Below are positions 35,729-44,537 of a DNA stretch of 64,000 bases, piece by piece. Within the stretch, counting starts at the first letter, position 1; each line of letters starts with the position of its first letter. The notes under the pieces were generated by a model that saw only the letters and a list, made by a program, of their open reading frames with translations, did no database searches and had not been told where the DNA came from. The stretch is from an uncultured Sediminibacterium sp. (GTDB taxonomy: Bacteria; Bacteroidota; Bacteroidia; Chitinophagales; Chitinophagaceae), in NCBI RefSeq assembly GCF_946481145.1, contig NZ_CAMLMJ010000012.1, positions 42,238 through 106,237 of the forward strand, written 5' to 3'. A program made the position numbers and the translations under genes.

Positions 35729-38020
35729 ATGAAAAAGTTGTTGCTATTTACTTCTTTGTTAGCTGTTACAGGTCTACAACTGAATGCACAACAAAAATCA
35801 CTGGCTGCTTTTGCTCCTTCCCGTGATGAAATGCTGGTTAGGTATAAAGCAGCTAATGAGAGAGATAGCTTGGCAAGAAGAACCGCATTTAAGCTGAATG
35901 TAAATCCAATTTGGAGTGGACCTTCTGCATTTTGGTATAGAAATGCATTGCCAGACAGTCAATCAGAATATATTTTTATCGATCCCGTTAAACAAGTAAA
36001 ACGCCCTTTGTTTGACCCTTCAAAAATGGCTGAGGCAATAAAAATAGCGGAGGGGAAAACAGTAGATGCCAATCGTCTTCCAATAAGGAATGCCTATTTA
36101 TATCCTGACGGAAAAAAATTGGCGATATCCTTAGGTAATAAATTTTATGATGTAGACCTGGCATCCTATCAGGTGTCGAAAATAGATTCATTGCCTGTTG
36201 ATAAAACTGAATATCCATCCTTAACAAGGGTCGCAGGTCGATGGCAACGTAACCGGGGAGCAAGAACATCTCCTGATAAACAATGGAATGTATCGGTAAA
36301 GGACTACAATATTTATTTAGAGCCTGCATCCGGAGGTGCGGCTGTGCAATTCACAACCGATGGAACAGCAGCCTTGCCTTATGGAGACATTACCTGGTCT
36401 CCGGATAGCAAGTACCTGGTAGCTTATAAAATTAAGCGGGTAGTTGATAAACCAGTATACTATGTACTTACATCAGTACCTGGCACCACCCGTGGAGAAA
36501 TGAAAGAGCGTCCGTATAAACAACCTGGTGATGATTTTTCAACTTATGAAATGCATGTAATAAAAGTTGCAGATAAGTCGGTAGTAAAAGTACAGACAGA
36601 CATCATCGATTTTTTTGATGCACCAAAACTAAACTGGAATAAAGGAGATAACGATCATTTTATGTACGAAAGAGTAGATCGTGGTCACCAAAGATTCCGG
36701 ATCATCGAAGTGAATGCCAATGATGGCACTACTCGGAACCTGGTTGATGAAAAGACCAACACATTCATTTATGAACAACGCATTTTTACTTATTATTTAC
36801 CTGAAACAGCAGAGATAGTATGGGTAACGGAAAAAGATGGTTGGAGACATATTTACCTGGTTGATGCCAGGAAAGGAACGGTAAAGAACCCAATCACAAA
36901 AGGCGAGTGGGTGGTACGTTCAATAGATAGCGTAGATGTGAAGAGACGGGAAATCTGGTTTCAGGCGAGTGGTATGAATAAAGAAGAAGATCCTTACTTC
37001 CTCCATTATTATCGTATTGGTTTCGATGGAAAGAATATGGTAACCTTAACTAAGCCTGGATTTAATCACCGGATTACCTGGTCGCCGGATAAGCAATATT
37101 TTGTGGATACCTATTCAACAGTTGATCAGCCTCCTATTACTGTACTGGGGCGGGTTGCAGACGGAAAGCAACTAATGGAAATTGAGAAAGCGGATATCAG
37201 TAAACATCGTGCAGCGGGTTTCAGGTTACCAGAGCCGTTTTATGCAAAGGGAAGGGATGGTGTTACCGATATCTGGGGAATAATTTGCAGACCATCAGAT
37301 TTCGATCCTTCAAAGCGTTACCCTATTATAGAAAATATTTATGCCGGACCACAAGATGCGTTCGTGCCTAAATCGTTTAGTGCTTTTGGCGAAATGCAAA
37401 GTATGGCAGAACTAGGTTTTATTGTTGTGCAGATCGATGGAATGGGTACTGCAAACAGATCCAAAGCTTTTCATGATGTGTGCTGGAAAAACCTGGCTGA
37501 TGCAGGCTTCCCGGACAGAATCTCGTGGATGCGCGCACTGGCGGCAAAGTATCCGCAAGCCGATACTACGAGAGTGGGTTTATATGGAACATCTGCTGGT
37601 GGACAAAATTCGCTGGGTGGTTTATTGTTTCATCCTAACTGGTATAAGGCTGCTGTGTCTGCCTGTGGTTGTCACGACAACCGGGTAGACAAACAATGGT
37701 GGAATGAGCAATGGATGGGTTATCCGATAGGCAAACATTATGAGGAACAATCAAACATTACCAACGCGCATAAATTAAAAGGTAAATTATTGTTGATTGT
37801 AGGTGAAGCTGATACGAATGTGCCGCCTGAATCAACTTATCGTGTTGCAGATGCTTTGATTAAAGCAAGAAAGACATTCGATTTTCTCGCGGTACCCGGA
37901 ATGGGACACAGTGATGGCGGACCTTATGGCAGGGTCAAGAAAAGAGACTTCTTTGTGAAAAGCTTGTTGGGTGTTGATCCACCAGATCGTAATACCGATG
38001 AACTGACAGTAGAAGACTAA
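35729..38020 (+). CDS. S9-family prolyl peptidase (dipeptidyl-peptidase IV-like)
   Basis: 763 residues, signal peptide ending LQLNAQ. The N-terminal beta-propeller-like part covers ~90-500. The C-terminal alpha/beta hydrolase has the nucleophile Ser622 in LYGTSAGGQNS, an Asp in IVGEADTNVPPESTYR and the His in VPGMGHSDGG. S9 enzymes cut after proline. Its place behind two arabinofuranosidase genes, 7 bases after GH51, suggests that the substrate is a proline- or hydroxyproline-rich glycopeptide. Confidence 0.9.
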   Translation: MKKLLLFTSLLAVTGLQLNAQQKSLAAFAPSRDEMLVRYKAANERDSLARRTAFKLNVNPIWSGPSAFWYRNALPDSQSEYIFIDPVKQVKRPLFDPSKMAEAIKIAEGKTVDANRLPIRNAYLYPDGKKLAISLGNKFYDVDLASYQVSKIDSLPVDKTEYPSLTRVAGRWQRNRGARTSPDKQWNVSVKDYNIYLEPASGGAAVQFTTDGTAALPYGDITWSPDSKYLVAYKIKRVVDKPVYYVLTSVPGTTRGEMKERPYKQPGDDFSTYEMHVIKVADKSVVKVQTDIIDFFDAPKLNWNKGDNDHFMYERVDRGHQRFRIIEVNANDGTTRNLVDEKTNTFIYEQRIFTYYLPETAEIVWVTEKDGWRHIYLVDARKGTVKNPITKGEWVVRSIDSVDVKRREIWFQASGMNKEEDPYFLHYYRIGFDGKNMVTLTKPGFNHRITWSPDKQYFVDTYSTVDQPPITVLGRVADGKQLMEIEKADISKHRAAGFRLPEPFYAKGRDGVTDIWGIICRPSDFDPSKRYPIIENIYAGPQDAFVPKSFSAFGEMQSMAELGFIVVQIDGMGTANRSKAFHDVCWKNLADAGFPDRISWMRALAAKYPQADTTRVGLYGTSAGGQNSLGGLLFHPNWYKAAVSACGCHDNRVDKQWWNEQWMGYPIGKHYEEQSNITNAHKLKGKLLLIVGEADTNVPPESTYRVADALIKARKTFDFLAVPGMGHSDGGPYGRVKKRDFFVKSLLGVDPPDRNTDELTVED

Positions 38021-38022
38021 AT

Positions 38023-38061
38023 AAAAAAAGCAGCGACTCCATTTGGGTCGCTGCTTTTTTT
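38023..38061. terminator. Bidirectional terminator, S9 gene / AraC gene
   Basis: A run of A plus GCAGCGAC (38023-38037) pairs with GTCGCTGC plus a run of T (38047-38061). T tracts exit on both strands. It lies just after the S9 stop and touches the convergent AraC gene's stop. Confidence 0.88.
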
Positions 38062-38962
38062 ATACGGTGGTCGTTTCTTCGTAAGTACTTCGGAAATAAT
38101 CATCAACATATTCGCTGGGCGATTTGCCGATTACTGTTTTGAATACCCGGTTAAAATTGGTAACAGTATTAAAGCCACAATTATACGCGATGGTTGAAAT
38201 GCTTACACTATCGTTATCTCCAGTTGTTAGTTTTTTGCACGCTTCATTGATCCTGACTTCATTCAGGAAGGAAACGAAAGTGTGTAAGGTTCTTTTCTTG
38301 AAATAACGACAAAAAGCTTGTGGGGTCATGTGTGCCTGTTGGGCCACATCTTCAAGGGTAATATTTTTAGCATAATTTGCCATAATATAATGGTATATAT
38401 GGCTTAACCTGATTCCATCATGCTCACTAACTGTGGTGAGGTTTGAAATACTCGATAATTCTTTTAACCTTGGTATGCTGGTAAATTTTTTGAATAAATC
38501 GATGAAGGCAAGCATCTGATCTGTCCCCGAGTTTTTACTTACCTGCTGAATTCTATGCGAGATATCGGATACCTGTTCTGAAGGAACAACAAACCCGTTA
38601 TTGTGTTTTTGTAGGAATGTTTGAATATGTTTCATTTCCGCCAAATCAAAAAGCGAAGCGAGTTTTCCATTGGGATTAAAGTGAATAGTAATGGCTTGCA
38701 CTTTGCGTTTGCTTTTCGGAGAAAAATACATGGGGTCGCTCTTGAAAACATGTGGCTGATTCGCACCCAGGTAATAAATTTCGTTAGGGCCAAATGAATA
38801 CATGTTATTATCTACCACTAAAGTGCCTTCGCCTTTTTGTATCCAGGTTAGCTGGATCTCATCATGTCTGTGCAGATGAGGATAGAAATAAGGCAGCAGG
38901 TCGTGTTGGACGATGATGTTTTTATCACCTGGAACAGGAATGGTAAATTGTAAAACTTTCAT
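38060..38962 (-). CDS. AraC-family transcriptional regulator
   Basis: I start at 38962 (MKVLQFTIPVPGDKNII; 300 residues). An upstream ATG at 38986 would add MKHLKPFL. The N-terminal cupin sensor has YPHLHRHDEIQLTWIQKGEG and YYLGANQPHVF; the C-terminal ~100 residues carry two helix-turn-helix motifs (ITLEDVAQQAHMTPQAFCRY and VSISTIAYNCGFNTVTNFNR). It is divergent from the hydroxyproline genes and convergent with the arabinofuranosidase/peptidase operon. A candidate AraR site lies ~200 bases upstream. The effector is unknown; arabinose, hydroxyproline or an arabinosylated peptide are plausible. Confidence 0.88.
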   Translation of the reverse strand: MKVLQFTIPVPGDKNIIVQHDLLPYFYPHLHRHDEIQLTWIQKGEGTLVVDNNMYSFGPNEIYYLGANQPHVFKSDPMYFSPKSKRKVQAITIHFNPNGKLASLFDLAEMKHIQTFLQKHNNGFVVPSEQVSDISHRIQQVSKNSGTDQMLAFIDLFKKFTSIPRLKELSSISNLTTVSEHDGIRLSHIYHYIMANYAKNITLEDVAQQAHMTPQAFCRYFKKRTLHTFVSFLNEVRINEACKKLTTGDNDSVSISTIAYNCGFNTVTNFNRVFKTVIGKSPSEYVDDYFRSTYEETTTV

Positions 38963-39164
38963 CAGAAACGGTTTTAAGTGTTTCAAGAAGAGAAATATCC
39001 TATTTTATCTCTTACCAGTACTTAAGTCTACTTAGACAGTTAATATACTAGATATGCTGCGTGTAATTCAGATTTAATAAACCATTACATATAAGCTACT
39101 GAAAAGACTGGGAAAGATTAAATTTTATTTAAATTCATCCTTAAATCCAATACAGGTATATTTA

Positions 39165-39179
39165 GTGTCAAATTAACGC
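39165..39179. promoter_or_regulatory. Candidate AraR operator upstream of the AraC regulator
   Basis: GTGTCAAATTAACGC differs from the araB site by one base, and its flanks TTTA and TTAAT extend the palindrome. It is 203 bases from the AraC-regulator start and 446 from the hydroxyproline operon start, so it more likely controls the regulator gene. Confidence 0.6.
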
Positions 39180-39597
39180 TTAATATTAATATATTTGAAA
39201 AGGATAAAAAGCGGTTTTTTTCGGGAAGATAAAATATGCGGAACAGTGCTTCTTTAGACTGAATTAAGCTTTTTATAGAACGATCTTCTAAAATGACCGC
39301 TCAGGTAGTAAGAAAAGGTGAAATACAGGGTTTGTGTTAAATAAACGGGAGATAGGGAGGTTTTGTTTTATAAATTTAAACAAGGAACAACTTAACGCAT
39401 TTAAACATCCTTTTCAACAGAGATGCTGTGGAAATGAAGTGAGCTGAATCTGAAGTAACCAAATATGATTAAAAATTGTATGGGCATAGTAAATAAAAGA
39501 TGAGATAATAACCGGTATCATAAGCGTAAATAAAAAAGCAGTTAAAATCTGTATAGAATTTATTAATACCGAAAAACAGGCACGCAAAAGTTCCTGT

Positions 39598-39605
39598 TAG
39601 TTTTG
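39598..39605 (+). promoter_or_regulatory. -7 box of the hydroxyproline operon
   Basis: TAGTTTTG matches TAnnTTTG exactly and lies 20 bases before the first gene's ATG. I see no TTTG at the -33 spacing, which fits an activator-dependent promoter, for example one using the divergent AraC protein. Confidence 0.45.
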
Positions 39606-39624
39606 CAATAATAAAATAAACTGT

Positions 39625-40569
39625 ATGGCTAAAGTAACATGGAAGGGTGTTTATCCTGCACTCCTGACTCCATTTAAAGCAGATGATTCTGTAGATTTTG
39701 AAGTGTATAAAATCAATCTACAGGCACAGATGGATGCAGGTGTTGATGGCATTATTTTAGGTGGTTCACTTGGAGAGGCAAGTTCTTTGTCTAATGAAGA
39801 GAAAAGGGATTTATTGTTTTATTCCAAAGAAATGATCCCCGACGATTTTCCTGTAATCATCAACATCGCAGAGCAAACAACCAAAGCTGCCATACAATTG
39901 GCAAAAGATTCAGAAAAAAATGGTGCAGATGGACTGATGCTCCTGCCCCCAATGCGTTATAATGCTGACAGCAAGGAGACGCTGGAGTATTTCAAAGCTG
40001 TGGCTAAAGCTACTTCTCTGCCAATTATGATTTATAATAATCCGGTTGACTATAAAATCATGGTTACACTGGATATGTTTGAGGCAATGACGCCGTATGA
40101 AAATATACAAGCGGTGAAAGAATCTACACGTGATATATCGAATGTTACACGTATGATTAATCGTTTTGGTGATCGCTACAGTGTTCTTACAGGGGTTGAC
40201 CCATTGGCAATGGAAAGTCTTTGCATGGGAGCCCATGGGTGGGTCGCTGGTCTGGTTGACGCATTCCCTGCAGAAACAGTAGCGATTTTTCATTTGGTAA
40301 AAGCAGGCAGGATCGAAGAAGCACTCAAAATTTACCGGTGGTTCCTGCCAGTACTCGAATTGGATATTCATCCAAAACTGGTACAGTATATTAAACTGGC
40401 AGCCCAATATACAGGTATTGGCACAGCACATGTTCGTGCACCACGCTTACCACTCGAAGGAGAAGAATTAAAAGCTGTATCAGCGGTAATTGAAAAAGCA
40501 TTGGCAAACCGTCCTATATTGCCTGATTATTTAAACCTGAAAACTAAGAAGGATGCTGCATGGGCATAA
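39625..40569 (+). CDS. Probable 1-pyrroline-4-hydroxy-2-carboxylate deaminase (DapA family)
   Basis: 314 residues, DHDPS/NAL superfamily TIM barrel. Starts MAKVTWKGVYPALLTPFKADD. The active-site Tyr lies in LPIMIYNNPVDYK and the Schiff-base lysine is Lys165 in IQAVKESTRDISN. True DHDPS is also possible from fold alone. The next three genes encode the other three hydroxyproline enzymes, and in known pathways a DapA homologue deaminates the cyclic imine to 2-oxoglutarate semialdehyde. Its last 17 bases overlap the dehydrogenase gene. Confidence 0.85.
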   Translation: MAKVTWKGVYPALLTPFKADDSVDFEVYKINLQAQMDAGVDGIILGGSLGEASSLSNEEKRDLLFYSKEMIPDDFPVIINIAEQTTKAAIQLAKDSEKNGADGLMLLPPMRYNADSKETLEYFKAVAKATSLPIMIYNNPVDYKIMVTLDMFEAMTPYENIQAVKESTRDISNVTRMINRFGDRYSVLTGVDPLAMESLCMGAHGWVAGLVDAFPAETVAIFHLVKAGRIEEALKIYRWFLPVLELDIHPKLVQYIKLAAQYTGIGTAHVRAPRLPLEGEELKAVSAVIEKALANRPILPDYLNLKTKKDAAWA

Positions 40570-42142
40570 TATAATCGGATATGAATCAACCAAAAAGGGA
40601 GCTGAAACATTTGAATCTTTCAGCACCTTACAAGGAACTTTACTCCCTGGTTCGTTTCATATAGCAACAGAAGAAGAAGTTGAAGCAGCTATCGCCAAAT
40701 CGGTAGCTGCTTTTGACATATACAGTAAAACAACTTATCTGCAACGCGCCATATTTTTAGAAACCATTGCAGAAGAAATTTTATTGATTGGAGACAATTT
40801 GCTGGAGCGTGCAAACCTTGAAACAGGCTTGCCACTTGCCCGATTAACGGGTGAGAGAGACAGAACCATGAATCAATTAAAACTTTTTGCCACTCTTTTG
40901 CGTGAAGGATCATGGGCCGATGCTGTTATCGATACTGCTTTACCAGACCGAAAACCACTCCCAAGATCTGATATACGCAGATTATTACAGCCAGTTGGCC
41001 CAGTAGTGGTTTTTGCTGCAAGTAATTTTCCTTTTGCATTTTCTACTGCAGGCGGTGATACCGCCTCTGCACTCGCTGCAGGCTGTCCGGTAATAGTAAA
41101 AGCACATAGTTCACACGCGGGCACCAATGAGTTAATGGCAACTGCAATACAGCAAGCTGCTAAAAAATCAGGAATGCCTGATGGGGTGTTTTCTTCACTT
41201 AATGGAGAAGGGGCCACACTTGGACAAAAACTAGCTATGGAGCCGGCTGTTAAAGCCATTGGTTTTACCGGGTCCTATCGTGCTGGTATGGCATTGTATG
41301 CTACGGTTACACAAAAAAGAAAACAACCAATCCCATTATATGCTGAAATGAGTAGCATAAATCCGGTTGTATTATTACCAGAAACATTGGCAGCAAGAAT
41401 AAGTGAAACGGCAGCCTCTATCGCAGGTTCGATGACACTTGGTGTTGGTCAGTTTTGTACCAACCCCGGACTTTTATTCCTGATCAAATCCGATGCTTCG
41501 GATGCATTTGTTGAATCACTCATTGCTGCTCTTTCTAATGCAGCCCCGGGAACCATGTTAAATCAGGTAATCTGTAAATCCTATTATAGCGATCGAAATA
41601 AAACAGGTGGAGCGAAAGGGGTTAAACAGTTGTACGCTGGTGAAGACCTTTCTGCTAGTTATAAAGCTAGTCCTGCATTGTTATCCGTAAATGCTGCTGA
41701 TTTTATAGCTGATGAAAACCTGCAACAGGAAGTGTTCGGTCCATGTTCAACAATCGTGGTATGTGATGATAAAACACAACTTAACGCTGCTTTGCAATCT
41801 TTACATGGACAGTTAACCGGTTCTGTATTCGGTAACACCGAAGAATTACTACTATTTAGTTCAACGATCGATATTTTGCAACAGAAGGTTGGAAGACTAA
41901 TCTTCAACAATGTACCAACGGGTGTTGAAGTATGTCATGCTATGGTACATGGTGGACCATTCCCTGCAACCACAGATGCAAGAACTACTTCTGTAGGAAC
42001 TGAAGCAATCAGAAGATTTGTGCGCCCTGTATGTTATCAGGATTGTCCACAAAACCTTTTACCCATTTACTTACAGAATGCAAATGAAGCAGGCATAATG
42101 AGAAAAGTAAATGGCGAATTTACCAGAGAACCAATTGTTTAG
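40553..42142 (+). CDS. 2-oxoglutarate semialdehyde dehydrogenase
   Basis: 529 residues, aldehyde dehydrogenase superfamily, opening MLHGHNIIGYESTKKGAETF as in semialdehyde dehydrogenases of this pathway. The catalytic cysteine is Cys302 in GVGQFCTNPGLLF, and the NAD-site includes VFAASNFPFAFSTAGGDTAS. It oxidises the product of the preceding deaminase to 2-oxoglutarate for the TCA cycle. The start overlaps the upstream gene by 17 bases. The activity is inferred from the family subtype and the operon. Confidence 0.88.
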   Translation: MLHGHNIIGYESTKKGAETFESFSTLQGTLLPGSFHIATEEEVEAAIAKSVAAFDIYSKTTYLQRAIFLETIAEEILLIGDNLLERANLETGLPLARLTGERDRTMNQLKLFATLLREGSWADAVIDTALPDRKPLPRSDIRRLLQPVGPVVVFAASNFPFAFSTAGGDTASALAAGCPVIVKAHSSHAGTNELMATAIQQAAKKSGMPDGVFSSLNGEGATLGQKLAMEPAVKAIGFTGSYRAGMALYATVTQKRKQPIPLYAEMSSINPVVLLPETLAARISETAASIAGSMTLGVGQFCTNPGLLFLIKSDASDAFVESLIAALSNAAPGTMLNQVICKSYYSDRNKTGGAKGVKQLYAGEDLSASYKASPALLSVNAADFIADENLQQEVFGPCSTIVVCDDKTQLNAALQSLHGQLTGSVFGNTEELLLFSSTIDILQQKVGRLIFNNVPTGVEVCHAMVHGGPFPATTDARTTSVGTEAIRRFVRPVCYQDCPQNLLPIYLQNANEAGIMRKVNGEFTREPIV

Positions 42143-42164
42143 TTTTTGAACCTGATGTTTGCTA

Positions 42165-43166
42165 ATGGCGCATAAGAAATTTTTCTGCATTGATGCTCAT
42201 ACCTGCGGTAATCCTGTTAGACTGGTAGCCGGCGGTGGTCCATTATTGGAAGGGAATTCCATGATGGAAAAACGATTACATTTTCTTGCTCAATACGACT
42301 GGATAAGAAAAGGACTCATGTTTGAACCCAGGGGACATGATATGATGAGTGGGAGTATACTTTACCCGCCTCATGATCCTCAAAATGATATTGGTGTATT
42401 ATTTATCGAAACAAGCGGCTGCTTACCTATGTGTGGTCATGGTACAATCGGTACTATAACCATTGCTATTGAAGAAGGACTTGTTATTCCCAAACAACCA
42501 GGTCAGCTTCGCATTGAAACACCTGCTGGACTTGTACTGATTGAATACAAACAAGAGGGGAAAAAAGTACAATCTGTAAAACTTACCAACGTTCCGGCAT
42601 TTTTATATGCCAGTGATTTGGAAGTTGAATGTCCGGATCTGGGTCCGATAAAAGTTGATGTGGCTTATGGGGGTAATTTTTATGCAATCGTAGACCCTCA
42701 GACAAATTTTCACGGGATAGAAAACCATACGGCAGATCAACTTATTTCATGGAGCAGGGAGTGTAGGAAAAGATTGAATGAAAAATACAGTTTCATTCAT
42801 CCTGAAAATGAAAATATCAAAGGATTGAGCCATTTATTATGGACAGGTAAAACATTATCGCCTGCATCAACTGCACGTAACGCTGTTTTCTACGGAGATA
42901 AAGCGATTGATCGTTCACCTTGCGGCACAGGAACTTCAGCGAGAATGGCACAATGGTATGCAAAAGGTAAATTAAAGAAGGGGGACGCGTTTATTCATGA
43001 AAGCATTATCGGCTCAACTTTTACCGGAAGAATAGAAGCAGAGACAACCGTTAACGGACAGCCAGCTATTGTTCCAAGTATTGAAGGATGGGCAATTGTA
43101 ACTGGCTATAACACCATCATCATTGATGATGAAGACCCCTATGCACACGGTTTCCAGGTTATATGA
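42165..43166 (+). CDS. 4-hydroxyproline 2-epimerase (proline racemase family)
   Basis: 333 residues from ATG 42165 (MAHKKFFCIDAHTCGNPVRL); a TTG at 42159 is less likely. Both catalytic cysteines of the family are present: Cys90 in LPMCGHGTIG and Cys253 in RSPCGTGTSARMA. This converts trans-4-hydroxy-L-proline to cis-4-hydroxy-D-proline. A one-Cys form would be a dehydratase, so the Cys/Cys pair supports the epimerase. Proline racemase cannot be excluded by motif alone, but the neighbours point to hydroxyproline. Confidence 0.88.
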   Translation: MAHKKFFCIDAHTCGNPVRLVAGGGPLLEGNSMMEKRLHFLAQYDWIRKGLMFEPRGHDMMSGSILYPPHDPQNDIGVLFIETSGCLPMCGHGTIGTITIAIEEGLVIPKQPGQLRIETPAGLVLIEYKQEGKKVQSVKLTNVPAFLYASDLEVECPDLGPIKVDVAYGGNFYAIVDPQTNFHGIENHTADQLISWSRECRKRLNEKYSFIHPENENIKGLSHLLWTGKTLSPASTARNAVFYGDKAIDRSPCGTGTSARMAQWYAKGKLKKGDAFIHESIIGSTFTGRIEAETTVNGQPAIVPSIEGWAIVTGYNTIIIDDEDPYAHGFQVI

Positions 43167-43185
43167 TTATTGAACTGATTTATTT

Positions 43186-44430
43186 ATGAAAGTTGTTATT
43201 ATAGGCGGAGGCATTATCGGACTAAGCTCGGCATACTACCTGGTTCAGGAAGGTTGTGATGTTACCATTGTAGATAAAACAGACCTAAGCGATAGTTGCT
43301 CATATGGTAACCTGGGAATGATTGTTCCCAGTCATTTCGTGCCTTTAGCCGCCCCGGGTATAGTAGCTCAGGGAATCAGATGGATGTTTAATTCAAAAAG
43401 TCCTTTTTATGTAAAGCCGACATTAAGTGGACAATTGATTAACTGGGGTTTAAAGTTTATCAAATCGGCCAATGAGTCGAATGTAAAAAAAGCAGAAAAA
43501 CCACTCACCGATATTAACCTGCTAAGCAAACAACTTTATGAAGCACTGAGCAAGGAACCTGGTTTTGATTTCGCTTTTGAAAAAAAGGGAATCATCATGT
43601 ATTATAAAACAGAGAAAGTAGCAGAAGAAGAAATTCATCTCGCTGAAAAAGCAAGATCAATGGGGTTGGATGTTGAGGCACTTTCTGCTGAACAGGTACA
43701 GCAACTCGAACCAGATGTTAAATTAGATGTATTGGGTGGTGTTCATTATCGTTGCGACGCACATTTGTATCCAAATAAACTGAATGAACAATTGATCCAT
43801 TATCTTAAGGAGAAAAGAGTTCGTTTTGTTACTGGTAGTGCCGTAAAACAGATTAACCGAAAAGGGAATAAAATAATATCCATACAGGCCGGGGATCATT
43901 TACTAGATGCAGATGTATTTGTAGTGGCAGCAGGTTCATGGATGCCGCAATTATTACAAATGGCTGGTTTGCATTTACCATTGATGCCTGGCAAAGGGTA
44001 TTCATTCACCCAAAAAATTACCAGTAACCAGTTACAGGTACCTGCGATCTTATGTGAAGCACGGGTTGCCATAACACCGATGGGTAAAGATCTTCGCTTT
44101 GGCGGCACGATGGAAATCGGGGCAATTAATGATAAAGTGAACATGAACCGGGTGAAAGGCATTGTGGAATCAGTACCCGCTTATTTGCCAGGTCTGAATT
44201 TAAGCATGCCTGAAGAGAAAGAAGTGTGGTATGGGTTTAGGCCTTGTTCGCCGGATGGACTTCCCTATATTGGCTATGGAGCGAAATATGACAACATGTT
44301 GTATGCGGGTGGCCATGCAATGATGGGACTTAGCTTAGGTCCTGCAACCGGTAAACTGATTACAGAATTAGCATTAAGAAAACCTACAACTATTGATATA
44401 AAAGCTTTTGACCCTGCAAGATTCGATTAA
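43186..44430 (+). CDS. FAD-dependent D-amino-acid dehydrogenase (cis-4-hydroxy-D-proline oxidation)
   Basis: 414 residues, DadA-like. N-terminal FAD motif VVIIGGGIIGLSSAYYLVQEG with the acidic end VTIVDKTD, then SCSYGNLGMIVPSHFVPLAAP, VVAAGSWMPQLL, and the C-terminal GFRPCSPDGLPYIGYG and LYAGGHAMMGLSLGPATGK. It would oxidise cis-4-hydroxy-D-proline to the pyrroline used by the DapA-like enzyme. The electron acceptor is not evident. It lies 19 bases after the epimerase gene. Confidence 0.88.
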   Translation: MKVVIIGGGIIGLSSAYYLVQEGCDVTIVDKTDLSDSCSYGNLGMIVPSHFVPLAAPGIVAQGIRWMFNSKSPFYVKPTLSGQLINWGLKFIKSANESNVKKAEKPLTDINLLSKQLYEALSKEPGFDFAFEKKGIIMYYKTEKVAEEEIHLAEKARSMGLDVEALSAEQVQQLEPDVKLDVLGGVHYRCDAHLYPNKLNEQLIHYLKEKRVRFVTGSAVKQINRKGNKIISIQAGDHLLDADVFVVAAGSWMPQLLQMAGLHLPLMPGKGYSFTQKITSNQLQVPAILCEARVAITPMGKDLRFGGTMEIGAINDKVNMNRVKGIVESVPAYLPGLNLSMPEEKEVWYGFRPCSPDGLPYIGYGAKYDNMLYAGGHAMMGLSLGPATGKLITELALRKPTTIDIKAFDPARFD

Positions 44431-44537
44431 TTGTCAAAACCAAAAATGCTATATGAAATACGCCATTACGATTGCTAATTCAACTGCGATGTTAATGGGC
44501 TGAATTCATGTGGCTAAAATCAACAAAAGGTTAACCC

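Larger units (their letters stand above)
38987..39624. other. 638-base intergenic region between the AraC regulator and the hydroxyproline operon
   Basis: The longest gene-free stretch in the window, AT-rich, with no convincing open frame on either strand. It holds one AraR-like palindrome (39165-39179) and a perfect TAnnTTTG box near the right end (39598). Two divergent promoters with long leaders, or an unrecognised small RNA, could occupy it. Confidence 0.6.

Noticed and set aside
39910..40431. 173-codon minus-strand frame in the deaminase gene
   Set aside because: Antisense shadow of a well-conserved DapA-family gene; the composition is Cys/His-rich and unlike a real protein.
39625..40569. 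Biosynthetic dihydrodipicolinate synthase (dapA)
   Set aside because: The fold fits, but the gene overlaps and precedes the other three hydroxyproline enzymes, which favours the deaminase role.
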